Shown here piece by piece: positions 5,929-6,028 of a DNA stretch of 6,028 bases. Each line of letters opens with the position of its first letter. Positions within the stretch are counted from its first letter, which is position 1. The position numbers and the translations under genes are program-made. A model generated the notes under the pieces. The model was not told where the DNA came from. It saw only the letters and a list, made by a program, of their open reading frames with translations, and searched no databases. Location: assembly GCA_031273965.1 (NCBI GenBank), contig JAISQX010000114.1, positions 1-6,028 on the forward strand, written 5' to 3'. Source of the stretch: Clostridiales bacterium (GTDB taxonomy: Bacteria > Bacillota > Clostridia > Christensenellales > JAISNN01).

Positions 5929-6028
5929 AGTCGGGGGGAGAGGGGATTTTTCTTCGGCAAAATAATCCGGTTTGGTATGGCGTTGTGATAATGCGATGGA
6001 TATTTCTTCAATTTCGTAATTATTTTTT
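5923..6028 (-). CDS. C-terminal end of an unidentified protein, cut by the window edge
   Basis: On the - strand a frame is open from the window edge for 34 codons to a TAA at 5925-5923. The deduced tail ends RHTKPDYFAEEKSPLPPTL; its composition is mixed and charged, and its codons look like those of neighbouring genes. The matching + strand DNA after the second permease has no ribosome binding site or meaningful frame. If real, the gene converges on the permease operon and overlaps its last codons by 6 bp. I do not recognise the family, and 34 codons are too few to exclude a chance open frame. Confidence 0.4.
   Translation of the reverse strand, partial: KNNYEIEEISIALSQRHTKPDYFAEEKSPLPPTL

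Noticed and set aside
5929..5988. Possible read-through extension of the second permease past TAG
   Set aside because: The extra 19 codons are not protein-like for the family, and the permease already ends at the usual place after its fourth helix.
5991..6028. Possible start of a + strand gene (such as the missing ATPase) at the ATG near 5991
   Set aside because: There is no ribosome binding site upstream, and the deduced residues (MRWIFLQF...) do not look like the start of an ABC ATPase. The opposite strand has a better coding pattern.

Overview
The window reads as chromosomal DNA of an anaerobic, Bacillota-like bacterium, probably an uncultured Clostridia-type gut lineage. The basis is moderately AT-rich DNA with many CpG dinucleotides, standard stop codons, GGAGG-type ribosome binding sites, and a YgiQ protein of the short (~600 aa) kind. 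The taxonomic placement is inference. No tRNA, rRNA, CRISPR array, insertion sequence or integrase was seen.

Layout, left to right. (1) 12-1832 (+): a complete YgiQ-family radical SAM protein. (2) 1833-1992: a convergent intergenic gap with two stem-loops. One (1924-1994) ends in a T-tract on the + strand and should terminate ygiQ. The other (1877-1905) sits where the facing gene needs to stop. (3) 1993-3123 (-): a ten-helix membrane acyltransferase of the heparan-alpha-glucosaminide N-acetyltransferase (HGSNAT)/YeiB-like type. It is started here at an internal ATG with a good Shine-Dalgarno site, 31 codons inside the longest reading frame. (4) 3124-3500: a divergent control region with one sigma-70-like promoter facing each way. 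The rightward promoter overlaps an inverted repeat that could be an operator. (5) 3501-4718 and 4720-5928 (+): two translationally coupled FtsX-like ABC permeases of nearly equal length (405 and 402 aa), each with one N-terminal helix, a large extracytoplasmic domain and three C-terminal helices. (6) 5923-6028 (-): the probable C-terminal end of an unidentified gene running off the window and overlapping the second permease tail to tail.

How they may work together: the two permeases look like the two halves of one heterodimeric LolCE/MacB-type transporter. No ATP-binding subunit lies beside them in the window. The upstream neighbour is divergent, and the downstream frame appears to be on the opposite strand. 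The acyltransferase shares only the control region with them, so a functional link (modification or export of a cell-envelope compound) is speculation. YgiQ looks independent of both. Nothing here is clearly a new biological system; the points most worth checking are the ATPase-less permease pair and its putative operator.
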